The notes under the pieces: generated by a model
The model's database searches: none
What the model saw: only the letters and a program-made list of their open reading frames with translations
What the model was told of the DNA's origin: nothing
NCBI GenBank assembly: GCA_029204225.1
Contig: CM055106.1
Location: 24,484,921 to 24,548,920, forward strand
Reading direction: 5' to 3'
DNA: 64,000 bases
From: Diphasiastrum complanatum
Taxonomy: Eukaryota; Streptophyta; Lycopodiopsida; Lycopodiales; Lycopodiaceae
Made by a program: the position numbers and the translations under genes
Shown: one piece after another, positions 1 to 10,980 of the stretch
Layout: each line of letters starts with the position of its first letter
Position numbering within the stretch: the stretch's first letter is position 1

Positions 1-1136
1 GATGAAGCTGATAACTGGAAGCCAACAAAATATACAAAGAACTCATGGATATTGTTGCATCCATCATCAAAGGGCAATTTTCGACCAAAAAAAAGAGCAA
101 AAATGACTTACAAATCTTATTGGAAAGCAAAAATTTTGGAGTTTAAAACTACCCCGGGAGGTCAATCGATAACAGAAGTCTTAGTGCAACATGTATATAT
201 GCATTCAGAAATCAAAGTACATGATATCAATCCTCATGATCATCAAAAATGTAATTGTAAGTATATCAAAACATATGCACTCTACAGCAATCATAGGTGA
301 TTTCCTTTATTGATGCTCTTCAGATTATGATGTAAATGCTTCAACATTGTTTTTTTCTTTCAGATTTATATCCATCATGCATAAGTGAATGGGAGCCCGC
401 ACAATCACTTGCAGGAATATTAGACGTGATTCACTCTGATGTTGAAAAGCTGCAATACAGAGGAAGAAGTCCAAAGGAACTTGCAGTTTGTGGTATCTAT
501 TTTTATGAATCTTTATATACGCCACAAACAGATGGAGGTTTTGGCAAGCTCGAAGCAATTCCATTGCCTAGTTTTCAAAGTGATGAGTGGCCTACTCCTG
601 ACAACATTGTTTCTGAATCTTTGAGATGCAAGCTACTCATTGATATTAGAAATGCTATGAAGATAAGCACAGGCTCGAAAATTGTTCACCTAAGTTGGTT
701 TATCTCATTGCATATATTTGTTGATTTTTTCTCGAGTGCTAGTGTTCGTAGGACACCAACTTTATTTGTTTGCAAGGATTTATCAGATGAGACATTGTCA
801 GATCTCATGGATCAAGGCTGGGATAGTAAAATAAATAATGACATAGAATGCAGGATTAAAAAGTCCTCAATGATCTTTCTTCTTCATATCGAAAAGCAAA
901 TGCTCAGTCTCACATTTAGCTACCAGAGATACAAGAAAATTGAAGGTACATGGCTACCACTGGATCAAGACTTTGAACTAAATGGTCACACAAACCGAAT
1001 GGAGATAAGCATTATCTACAATGAGGAATATTTGACCATGGTTGAGGTGGAAGAGCATTGGAAGCATGATTTTATCAGAACAGAGTCCATATGGTCCTTA
1101 ATGATCCTAGGAGAAGTTCTAACTCATCTAACTTAA
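1..1136 (+). CDS. Hypothetical protein, 3' part, two exons (1-256, 364-1136)
   Basis: A coding stretch enters from the left edge and stays open to a GTAAGT donor whose GT is at 257-258. A pyrimidine-rich acceptor (TTTTTTTCTTTCAG) ends at 363. The 107-bp intron is in phase: one base of a split codon lies at 256 and two at 364-365, and the second exon then reads open to a stop at 1134-1136. The combined tail is about 340 residues, acidic and hydrophilic with no membrane segment, and I recognise no domain. The last 20 codons overlap an antisense coding remnant, so the natural stop may be lost at a junction near 1060-1080. It could be an uncharacterised host gene or the second ORF of a DNA transposon. 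The splice-compatible frame supports real coding; the function is unknown. Confidence 0.5.
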
Positions 1137-2387
1137 ATACTATGATTATTTTGCCATTCACCTTTTCATAGGTTATATCATAGAATGTGACGATGTATCT
1201 CAACAAGTAATCTAGATCAACAAATAAATTGTTTGATGAATTATAGAATATCGATCTTCTATCAGTTTCATACACCTCCTCAATATGAAATGGAGTTCCA
1301 GTGATCTTATGCATACCTATGTTTAATGTATCCATCTCTTTGTTCAAGTGATATGTCCTAGGGATTGGGACTTTTCTAATTTGAACTTGCTTAAAAGCTT
1401 CTCAAATTAGTTTAAATATTGTTGCATATGCTTCCCTGCTAATACCTGCAAAATCACAAGCACCCTGAACTATAGTCTTATTTAAATTTTTTTGAATGTC
1501 CACCATCAAAGACTCAGCTATTTTACACTTTACATTTGAAATCCTATTGTGCCCAATGACATTCCTAGTGAAGCATTGTCTTTAATATTCCGAGGACCTA
1601 CTAATGCAGATCTGCAAAAAAAAACAGATAGTTAACAGAATATCACCATAGCTGAAATTAAATCCAAATGTCATTGAAAAACTTACAAAATTCAGAATAT
1701 GCTTACTTGAATGCACGGATCCTTCTATTTCGATAACCTACTTCTCATGTGATCTCAGTAGCAAGTCTAGAACCCTTGCCACGTTCATTTCGTCAAGATT
1801 GACTTGCGAGGTAGCGTTCGAATATCCTTGCAACTTTGTCGCTTTTGATTCTTACTTTCAGCCTTCTTCTTTGCCAAATCCACATCCTTCAATAATTGTA
1901 AGTTTTCAATACGAATAGACTATAAGACTGATTGCATTTGCTCTAGTTCTGATTTGATATTGATTGTTATCTTCTATAATGATTCATTATTTTTTTTAAG
2001 TTGTTCATTTTCTTCTTGGAGATGACAATCTCTATTCTGACAATAAGAGGATATCCGAATTAACTCACCTTTTAAAAAGTGAACTTTATTCATATAAAGT
2101 TGTTTTCCATGGTTTTGCAATCTTTCACAATATCCTAGTAGTCCACTATGCCCATTGCATATCCATGTAACTAAATGAATTATTGAAGAGAATGTGGGAT
2201 GTGTCAAAGTGCTTGGATCTTGTGGATATAATGTTCCATCCATCCATAAATCCAAGTTTTTTTTTCCTCCTGCCCTGTAACGAGAACGATCCTCAGTAGA
2301 TATTTGAATTCCTTTGCCTCCTCTTCTCTGCAAAGGTGCCAAATCAATAGGGATATCCACATGTAAATGATATAATGTCATCATCAA
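1075..2387 (-). pseudogene. Unknown gene remnant, convergent with the preceding gene
   Basis: On the minus strand a coding frame can be followed from about 2387 down to a stop at 1075. The first block (2387-1974) is a 137-residue ORF ending in a charged, coiled-coil-like stretch rich in E, Q, K and N. Coiled-coil coding continues past a stop codon to about 1690. A 75-bp GT-AG intron (1612-1686) is visible, with GTAAGT at one end and TTTTTTGCAG at the other. The last block (about 1560-1075) reads as one frame interrupted by a single stop near 1405, and a frameshift lies near 1580. The family is unknown to me. Its 3' end overlaps the opposite gene by about 60 bp. Stops and the frameshift make it a pseudogene, unless further introns explain them. 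Confidence 0.4.
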
Positions 2388-2399
2388 AAAAATAATAGA

Positions 2400-4690
2400 G
2401 CAATCAGTTGCATCAAAGTACTATGACCAAATTCTATGAAGCAAAACAAAATACACATCTTTGATTATATTTTATACTATGTACGATCAATCCAATCTCT
2501 ATGCTTGTATGCTTGATTCAAATTTGGAAATGCCGCTCATTTTTTCATTCCACTACGTAGTTGGCGCTCATATTTCCATTCTCGTGAAAGGAATGCATAT
2601 GTAAATATTTTGCAATTTTTCTTGATGCGAATTTGGGGATGACGGTCATATTTTAGATCCAGTGAAAATATTGCCCTTTTTGTAACCAATGGAGGGAATA
2701 TTTTTGAATTTAGTCAAGTTATACTGCGAACTGTTAACAGTTCTTAACTGTGACTATAGACATTGTGGTTAGATCATTGGGAGTTGGGGAGGCCATGGGA
2801 GAGGTGTGGACAAGCAAATAAACAATATTGTTTTTTTTATATTGTTTTTGATATTTTTCTATATCCTACATGGCATTCCTTAAAGGGTCTTTTTGATATT
2901 GAGAACTCCTCTAATGACTCAAAAACATACGAGTCTGAACTGATGTTAAAATGTACTCAAATGCCCATACCACTTGAATTGCGTTCGGTTATGGATTTAA
3001 ACTGAATAGTCATGGAAAAATGTTTTGTCTATTGTAAACTCATATGGTGCTCACTGAAGTCATGTCATACAAGGCATAGAATTCTACACCGTCTATTGAA
3101 ATTTGCACATGCTATTGATTTGAGTAATGTTGCATGATACGTATGATGCACTAAGGGCCGCACATCGATATATTGTCGATATAAATAACATGAGTGGTCT
3201 TGCAATGCTTGACATATGGCGAAAGACATACTATTATTTTTATGATTTGTCATTCACATGCAGTTTGTCGAAAGAAATATTGTTTGCTAATTAATAAACT
3301 TATTTAGGAAGCAAAACAAGTTACCTTGTCGATAATCGATAAGAAATGTATGCCTAGTAAGAGTACCTTAAAACATATGTCCTCGTTGAAAATGAAGTTG
3401 CCTTAGTGGATATGTGCAAGCAAGATTGTTTTGCCTAGCAAGGTGCATAGATATTTCTCTTGAAGAGCTCCAAGGTGCATAGGTACATCCTCAGGACGTT
3501 GGCCATATTCAAGGAGCAGCGATGGCACATCGAATACATATCAGCGATGGAGGTTCAGAAAAACCATGTTGTCTCAGATTCAAGGAGTATCGATGGCACA
3601 AGTAGATGAGCTTGGAATGCGCTTGCCTGGCAGCGCTCAACCTGTGATAAGAATGTTCAACCTATTGTAGAAGGTTGCACCATAGATTAGCATGCAGCAT
3701 GGAGCGTTGCCTGGCAAAAGTTTTTTGCCTGGCATTGCTCCAACTATAAGTTCCTTGCACCTTGCACCATGTTGTCTCTGATTCAAGGAGTATCGGATGG
3801 CACATGTAGATGAGCTTGGAATGCGCTTGACTGGTAGCGCTCAACCTGTTATCAGAATGTCCAACCTACTGTAGAAGGTTGTACCATAGATTAGCATGCA
3901 CAATGGAGCGCTCCCAGGCAAATTTTTGTGCTTGGCAGTGCTCCATTGTGCATGTTCCTTGCACCATATAGGCAGTGCTCAGATCAGCTCAACCTGATCT
4001 CAGCGCTCAGATAAGCGAACAGAAATGGCGCATGATGAACTAACGTGTCTACAAACGCTCCTTCGTATATAAGCTCCTCCATCGCTCCTCCTCCATATAG
4101 AAGCTGCTCCTTCGTCCCTCCTCCGTATAGAAGCTCCTGAAACGTGCCTTTGCTTTCACCAAGAAGAACATGGAAGATGAAGTGCTTTCACCAAGGAGAA
4201 CATAAAGCTAAAATCCTAATACATGGAAATCTAAACCCTAAAATCCAACGAGCCCACCTAATCACCAATGAGCCCGTGCTACGAAGTCTATAATTTTAGC
4301 TGTACGTTATTCAAGATTTTGTACTACTCAGTCCAAGGTTTACAATTATGCTACAAAGTGGGCCTGACAAACTGCAAGTTATGTGAGTTTGGATTTTTAG
4401 ATAGCCATGATCAAGGAATAACAAAAGAAATGAATATTATACTAGAAAAACAATGTACAAATCATGAAATCCACAATCACATTTGTAACCATGCCTCTCG
4501 AGAATTCTCTTGAATATGTGAATTGGACATATTATCTCAAAATGATTACAAACCATATAAAAAATAAAAGTCCACATTGAACACAATAGACAAAAAGTAA
4601 CAATTGATCTTGGATCAACTAGGTTTGCCTCTACCTAAGACAAACCCTTTGAGGGCAAAGCAAATATATGAAAAAGACCTTTCAAGCTAA
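2400..4690. other. Non-coding stretch
   Basis: No supported gene. Short ORFs here (for example 2763-3005, 4268-4513) have no recognisable domains or splice-linked neighbours. The stretch holds the 203-bp tandem duplication at 3562-3970. After it come short imperfect repeats of CTCCTCCGTATAGAAGCTCCT type (about 4050-4140) beside a TATATAA motif at about 4075, which could be promoter-like, but no gene follows. Confidence 0.5.
3562..3970. repeat. Direct tandem duplication, about 203-bp unit, two copies
   Basis: Unit 1 begins at 3562 (ACCATGTTGTCTCAGATTCA) and unit 2 at about 3765 (ACCATGTTGTCTCTGATTCA). Both continue through matching blocks such as GATGAGCTTGGAATGCGCTTG and the GTAGAAGGTTG(C/T)ACCATAGATTAGCATGCA region. 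They differ by scattered substitutions and small indels. Each unit also carries the inverted words GCCTGGCA and TGGAGCG. Confidence 0.8.
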
Positions 4691-6329
4691 TGATGGGTTG
4701 GTGTATGAACATATTTTCATTCACATCCAGCCCCTTGACATGCAAGTAAACAAAATACATATGCTTGCAAGGTATGTACTTTTTTCATGGACATGTTTCT
4801 GGAGAAATTCACACATGTGCATGATGGTTCATTAGCAATTGTGACATGATAGATTGAACTTGTTTGACTGCTATCAAAACTTTCAATGATATATAACTCC
4901 TTATGTTCTGAAGGGAATTTGATGATCTCCCGTACATGCCCTTTCAATGACAGTCCTCTTTCCATTCTATCTTTAGCAGATTTTGACACTCGATCTATGT
5001 CTCATCTGTCCACGTTTTGATGCCTCATTGGTAGTGAAGTCCATGCTAGAATTGGCACCTCCCCACATTGGAGGGAACTTCAGGGCCTTCAATCATTTTT
5101 TTTTCTACTGTGAAACATTATGGGAGCATGAACTAGTTGTCTCCAACATGTATCCCCCTTGCTTCAATTCATCCACTTCAGATTGCATTAGGTTTGTTCC
5201 TTGTTGCACAATCCAAATACCATTGTTCATTGGAGGCGACAAAGTGAAATTAGGATTGACTTTCTAGGTACAAGTTATATCACTCACACAAAATCACATG
5301 AATTGACTTGTGTATCCATTTTGATGTTTTCTTGTTCCAAAAAGACTAGGTGCCACTCTTGATTTGATAAACTTGTTGCAGTATCCTCTACCAGTAGCCT
5401 TCATACCTTGACATTTGATTTGGCTACCAGTTTTTAGACATCGAATAGCCCACCAACTATTCTCCAGCTGTCTTCCTAGTATATCCACACAAAGTTGTAG
5501 ATTAGCTTGACCCGTCATGTCGAGAGGTGTATTTGATGTTTCTGGTTGACTAGAATGTGGAAGATTGGATTTATTCTTTACAGAGACCCTTATGCACATA
5601 TTCTATATCCGGACGATGAGGCACATTCTCGCTATCAACATTCCATTGTTGTGCTAGCCTCTTGCGTTTGACAGTCCGAATTGGTGCATTAACATCTGGT
5701 TCTTGCTTGGCCAAATCAATATGTTCAACAAATTTGTTACCTCTTTCAGAGAACGAAGCACCAACAATTGAAGCTCTCTTTCTCAAGCACACTCTCTCCA
5801 GTGGATTTTGAAAGGTGGGACCTTGACCAATGTACTGGCTAGCCCAGAAAGACGAGTCCCTCGTGCACTTTGCAATATTGCATTAGCCAAATCTCCCACT
5901 GCAACTTAAAAAATTATCAGCTTAGAATTGTAGTTGTCCACTCTTTGCCAAACACTATGGACTACCTCAGACAGATTTGTCGTTGGCACCTCTGCCTTAT
6001 CACCATGATCCATCTCTGTGGCACACAGACTTGTTAATTGTATCCATAAGAAAAAAAACCAAGCTTAATTTAGCAAACTACACAAAAAACACAACATAAC
6101 AACAAATTTTTCCCATCTATGGATTAGATTTTTTCACCATGTTAGCCAGCTCTCCAATTCATCCAAACAGTTCTCGAACGCATTACCCATTTTCCACCAT
6201 GCAATTATTTTATTGTAAATCCCAACTGAAGCATCACGATCCGTTGCATCTCGCCACTACAAACATAAATGATCGTCTCTAGATAGTTTCTTTATGTTCA
6301 CACTATCCATAAAATGAAAAAACACGATC

Positions 6330-7031
6330 TGTGAAGAATTGCCAAAAATTGGCAAATCTAGCTTGATAAAAAAACCATGTAGAATAGTGTAAATTGTGTA
6401 CACAAGTGGGTCCGACACATGTGAGGCCATGATGCCACGTGGGAAACCCATCCTAATGTAGGTTAGGTCAAGTCAAGAGATTTGGTCATGTCTATTTGGT
6501 GGTCATCCCTACTTTATAGGACCTACACCTAAGTTTAAGGTGAAAATTTGACCAACTAGCTACCTACCAAGCATAACTCTAGGAAATAGACTAGGGTTTC
6601 ATTTTAGGTCAAGGAGAGTGAGTTAACTTCCTTATTACATGCTGGAAATCCACCTAACTTCAAGAAGGAAGTCGAATTTGCTATGTATTCCCTCTCTCCA
6701 TAGTGAGAAGATAGAAAATTTTTGGAGCTCATTGGCAATCTCAAGCTAGTTCACTATGTACATTGAGTTTTTGTAATCCAAATGAAACCAAATCAATCTC
6801 TACTTGTTTCTCAGGTTGAAGGCCGTACTACATCCTGTAGTACACACGTGTGGGCTCGGATTTCAATGTTTATCAATGCTTTTGATTGTTAATGCTTGTT
6901 GTTTGTCAAATTGCCAATCTAGATCAACTTTTTTGTGTCTAGTTTTTTGATAGATTGTTAAGCAAGCATCCAATCACTCTTGTGGATCTTTTGTAGATCC
7001 ATTTATGGTCCTAAAGTACAGTACGTTCACA
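6330..7031 (+). repeat. 5' LTR of Copia A
   Basis: 702 bp, starting TGTGAAG and ending TCACA directly before the primer site. It is preceded by target duplication CGATC at 6325-6329 and matches 10102-10802 almost throughout. Confidence 0.92.
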
Positions 7032-7044
7032 TGGTATCAGAGCC
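7032..7044 (+). other. Primer-binding site of Copia A (initiator tRNA-Met type)
   Basis: TGGTATCAGAGCC lies immediately after the 5' LTR. It is the standard site complementary to the 3' end of initiator tRNA-Met in plant Copia elements. Confidence 0.9.
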
Positions 7045-7364
7045 AAGTACAAGAGCATAAGCCATTGATCTAATGCAAATCCATTTTTAGCAAGTTTTGG
7101 TGCTAAAAACTAGTCTTGAGAGGGCAAGCTAGAATCTTGATTTTGGTGAGGAGATTTGATCCCAAACTTGGTAGGGGTCCAAATCCGTACTGTCCACATG
7201 TGTGGGCACCTCTGAACCTGCATTGATTAGATTTGAATTTGTTTCATGGAATCTAATTAATCTAGGCTGAGTTCAAGTCCTATTAAGGTTAAAAACAGGT
7301 CTTGAAAGTACACCAAGAAGGAAGAAAGAGATTAAGTCATTTTTTTGTCCAAAAATAGCCAAAA

Positions 7365-7712
7365 TTGGCAAGATTTGATTGTAAGTAGATTTCACATCAT
7401 CTTATCTTCATTCCAACTTTGTGAGGGAGTGCTAGAACTGAGATTATAAGTCCATTTGTTGGATTAGAAATCTAATTTGAGTGAAAAACTACAAGAGAGA
7501 GACCTTAGTGAGTTTCTAGAGACAATCAAATCCATTTCTTGGCAAGATTTGTTTGAAAGTAGTTTTCACTTCATCTTATCTTCATTCCAGCTTTGTGAGG
7601 GAGTGATAGAACTGTGATTATAAGTCCATTTGTTGGATTAGAAATCAAATTTGAGTGAAACACTGCAAGTGTGAGACCTTTGTGAGTTTCAAGTCAATCA
7701 AATCTATTTCTT
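7365..7712 (+). repeat. 174-bp tandem duplication in the untranslated leader of Copia A
   Basis: Unit 1 starts at 7365 (TTGGCAAGATTTG) and unit 2 at 7539 with the same words. Both carry TTATCTTCATTCCA, TTTGTGAGGGAGTG and TCCATTTGTTGGATTAGAAAT. The repeat ends just upstream of the gag start. The region normally holds packaging signals, so the duplication may be functional or neutral. Confidence 0.8.
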
Positions 7713-7734
7713 GTTTGTAGAAGTCACTAGTAAG

Positions 7735-9891
7735 ATGGGATCTGCTGGAGCATACCTTCTAGAAGCTAGTGAGAGGTTGAATTTTACAAATTATGCTATT
7801 TGGAAGGTTAGAATGGAGTCACTATTGGTGCTCCAAGAACTTTATGAGTTCTTGATTGAAGATGAAGATGAACCTCTAGGTGCACAGGAGTTAGCTAGAT
7901 ACAAGAAGAGATCTAGGCTTGCAATTCATTGTGTGAAGATGAATGTGAGCAATGATTTGTTGAGAGAAGTATCAGCTTGTACTAATGCTAAAGAGGCTTG
8001 GGAGTCTTTAAAATCAATCTATGAGTCTAGCAACACTTCTAGAGTTCTTATGCTTAGAAATCAAATTTTGCAAAGCATGAGGAGAAGTGAGGAGAGTGCA
8101 CAGGATTATGTACTCAGAATCAAGTCTCTAAATAGGGAGTTGGCTTCCATTGGAGAGAAGATTCATGATGGAGAGCTTGTAAAAATTGTCCTTAATGGTC
8201 TAGGAGATGACTTTGCAAATTTGGTCCAAAGTTTTGCCATCCAAGACACTTTGCCAACTATAGAAAAACTTCACAGTGTATTAGTGGCTGAAGAGTGTAG
8301 GATGCTCCATGCAAAATCTAGGATGAGTTCCTTGTCGTTGCAGGATGGTGATGAGAAAGCCAATTTCTCATTCAAGGGCAAAAAGAAGACCAATGAAAAG
8401 AAGAAGCATCCAAAGGAGGCCAAAGAAGAGGATGATGCATCAAGCTCAAAGGACAAGTCAAAGCAAAAATGCTTCTTTTGTGGTAGGAAGGGGCATTATG
8501 CATCTAAATGCTACAAGAGGCTAAGAGCACAAGTGCAGGAGGACAAACAAGGAAACCTTGCAAATGAGGAGGAGGAGGATGAAGTAGATGTATTCTTGAT
8601 GGCATCTACATCCTCACCAACAAGCAATAGCAATTCAAGAGACAATTGGTGGATCGACAGTGGGGCTAGCTCCCACATGTCTTGTGAAAAGGACTTTTTC
8701 TCAACCTTACACTCTTTCAATGATGCTAAAAAGTTTGTCTTTACTGCAAATGATGAAGAGTGTAGGATAGATGTTGTTGGCACCATCTCTTTGTATCTAG
8801 AATCCTCAAAATGCATGGATCTAGAAAATGTCCTTTATGTACCATCAATCACCAAGAATATGCTTAGTGTTGGTCTACTCTTAGAAAGTAGTTTGGATGT
8901 CCACTTTAAGCGTGGTGTTTGCTTCATCTTGAAGAATGATGTTTGCATTGCAAAGGGATTTAAACATGGAAGATTGTTTAAGTTGGAAGCTAGTGTTGCT
9001 TTTGAAAGAATGAGCTTGGCAAAGGAGGAGATCACTCAAGAGGAGATCTTGGCAAAGTGTGATATTGCTTGCATTGAGGAGGAGCATCAAAAGGAGAAAG
9101 ATCTTGAGGATCAGCCTCAAAGCATGAGAGTTCCAAGAGAGTCCTCAATGACAATGTCCGAGTCATCAAATTGCATGAAAATTGTCCATTCAAGTGTGCA
9201 TCTTGCAAGGGTGGTGAGCATTGGAGAGTCTACTATCTTTGAATACTTTTTGGAAAGTATTAATAGACATGAGGTGACTTGTTTCTTACCTTTAAGATTC
9301 ATGGTGTTTATTACTTTGTATGACAAGACAATGAAATGGGATGCTTTGAAATCTACATTTGTTGTTGATAAAGCAATTTCATTGGATAAGTATTTTTGTA
9401 ATAGTTTGAATAGTGTCATAAAAGATGAAACATCATTTGTATTGGAAATATTTGGACCCACATGCTTTGAGCATGATCATTCCAATGTAAGGACCAAAGA
9501 TTATCCTATTTCAATGATAGGAATAATGGTAGTGTTTTGCTCTTCAAGTAGAGATTGTAGAATCTACTTGTTTTCAGCCAAAGAATTTGTCAATGGTGGA
9601 AATGTGATCTTTCAAGAGTGGAAGATTTGTAAACTTGAAGAAGCACCTTTGGATCAACACCTTATTCAATTCATTGATGGTTTGGAGTCAAGTCAAGTGG
9701 AGGAGCAAGCTCAAGACCCGAGGACTCCAAGAAGAACCTTGAGTATCAAGATGGAGCCATCTAGGCTCAATCATATGGATCAAGCAAGACAAGTTGTCTT
9801 TGGCAACATTATTTATGCACTTAATATTTTAATTGATGTATCTTCAAGTGCACAAAATGCCTTGGAATCCATGGCTTGGCATGATGTTTAG
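7735..9891 (+). CDS. Gag-protease polyprotein with a novel C-terminal domain (Copia A)
   Basis: The ATG at 7735 is chosen because the equivalent start is conserved in Copia C (27778); the frame upstream to 7711 lacks an ATG. The product is about 718 residues. Residues ~1-220 are Copia gag (UBN2-type, with conserved KMNVSN). A lysine-rich linker leads to an intact zinc knuckle CFFCGRKGHYASKC (about 250), which binds RNA. An aspartic protease follows with WWIDSGASSHM at about 305-315 and the flap-like region after it. From about residue 430 the usual integrase is missing. The frame instead continues for about 290 residues with no family I know, including HDHSNVRTKDYP, GIMVVFC and a PRTPRR basic patch. 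The frame is completely open, unlike every other element here. The extra domain could be captured host sequence or a fast-evolving retroelement domain. Confidence 0.85.
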   Translation: MGSAGAYLLEASERLNFTNYAIWKVRMESLLVLQELYEFLIEDEDEPLGAQELARYKKRSRLAIHCVKMNVSNDLLREVSACTNAKEAWESLKSIYESSNTSRVLMLRNQILQSMRRSEESAQDYVLRIKSLNRELASIGEKIHDGELVKIVLNGLGDDFANLVQSFAIQDTLPTIEKLHSVLVAEECRMLHAKSRMSSLSLQDGDEKANFSFKGKKKTNEKKKHPKEAKEEDDASSSKDKSKQKCFFCGRKGHYASKCYKRLRAQVQEDKQGNLANEEEEDEVDVFLMASTSSPTSNSNSRDNWWIDSGASSHMSCEKDFFSTLHSFNDAKKFVFTANDEECRIDVVGTISLYLESSKCMDLENVLYVPSITKNMLSVGLLLESSLDVHFKRGVCFILKNDVCIAKGFKHGRLFKLEASVAFERMSLAKEEITQEEILAKCDIACIEEEHQKEKDLEDQPQSMRVPRESSMTMSESSNCMKIVHSSVHLARVVSIGESTIFEYFLESINRHEVTCFLPLRFMVFITLYDKTMKWDALKSTFVVDKAISLDKYFCNSLNSVIKDETSFVLEIFGPTCFEHDHSNVRTKDYPISMIGIMVVFCSSSRDCRIYLFSAKEFVNGGNVIFQEWKICKLEEAPLDQHLIQFIDGLESSQVEEQAQDPRTPRRTLSIKMEPSRLNHMDQARQVVFGNIIYALNILIDVSSSAQNALESMAWHDV

Positions 9892-10088
9892 TTTTGAAGT
9901 GTGCTACATGTATATAGACACATTTATGGAACATCTTGTAAGGGATCCTCTAAGAGGTGGTGAAAGATCCGTCATGGACATCATTCTTTATTGGAGTCTC
10001 AAAAGTTTCTTCTTTGTAGCTGGATTTTTTAGACACTTCTAAAAGCTTTCATTGATCTATCAAGAGAGTTATAAATAGATCAAGCTAA

Positions 10089-10101
10089 ATTTGAGGAGGA
10101 G
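10089..10101 (+). other. Polypurine tract of Copia A
   Basis: The purine-rich run ATTTGAGGAGGAG abuts the 3' LTR start (TGTGAAG) at 10102, the expected site for plus-strand priming. Confidence 0.8.
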
Positions 10102-10802
10102 TGTGAAGAATTGCCAAAATTTGGCAAATCTAGCTTGATAAAAAACCATGTAGAATAGTGTAAATTGTGTACACAAGTGGGTCCCACACATGTGAGGCCA
10201 TGATGCCACGTGGGAAACCCATCCTAATGTAGGTTAGGTCAAGTCAAGAGAGTTGGTCATGTCTATTTGGTGGTCATCCCTACTTTATAGGACCTACACC
10301 TAAGTTTAAGGTGAAAATTTGACCAACTAGCTACCTACCAAGCATAACTCTAGGAAATAGACTAGGGTTTCATTTTAGGTCAAGGAGAGTGAGTTAACTT
10401 CCTTATTACATGCTGGAAATCCACCTAACTTCAAGAAGGAAGTCGAATTTGCTATGTATTCCCTCTCTCCATAGTGAGAAGATAGAAAATTTTTGGAGCT
10501 CATTGGCAATCTCAAGCTAGTTCACTATGTACATTGAGTTTTTGTGATCCAAATGAAACCAAATCAATTTCTACTTGTTTCTCAGGTTGAAGGCCGTACT
10601 ACAACCTGTAGTACACACGTGTGGGCTCAGATTTCAATGTTTATCAATGCTTTTGATTGTTAATGCTTGTTGTTTGTCAAATTGTCAATCTAGATCAACT
10701 TTTTTGTGTCTAGTGTTTTGATAGATTGTTAAGCAAGCATCCAATCACTCTTGTGGATCTTTTGTAGATCCATTTATGGTCCTAAAGTACAGTACTATCA
10801 CA
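10102..10802 (+). repeat. 3' LTR of Copia A
   Basis: 701 bp, matching 6330-7031 and ending TCACA. It is followed by CGATC at 10803-10807, which repeats the sequence before the 5' LTR. Confidence 0.92.
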
Positions 10803-10980
10803 CGATCTTTATTTTTCAATCATTGGTGTGTTAGCATCCTTTCCATAAACAATGCACATAGCATTCCAATTTGCTTATGCCTCATCTGCCATAAATCCTC
10901 GAAATGGGACTGGATCACATAAATGATCAAACATAACGTTATTCAACAACTCCCAAAATAACACTTGTGCTTGAACATGT

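Larger units (their letters stand above)
6330..10802 (+). mobile_element. Copia A: complete non-autonomous LTR element carrying gag-protease plus an extra domain
   Basis: The element is bounded by two nearly identical LTRs (6330-7031 and 10102-10802; about ten differences seen by eye) that begin TGTGAAGAATTG and end TCACA. A 5-bp target duplication CGATC flanks it (6325-6329 and 10803-10807). A primer-binding site matching initiator tRNA-Met follows the 5' LTR, and a purine-rich tract precedes the 3' LTR. The interior holds one long ORF with gag and protease but no integrase, reverse transcriptase or RNase H, so transposition would need another element's enzymes. This resembles the plant TR-GAG class of gag-only LTR elements. 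High LTR similarity and the intact ORF suggest a fairly recent insertion, which landed in a MULE pseudogene. Confidence 0.9.

Noticed and set aside
4268-4513. 81-codon ORF downstream of TATATAA motifs
   Set aside because: No homology I recognise, no splice partners, and ordinary AT-rich composition.
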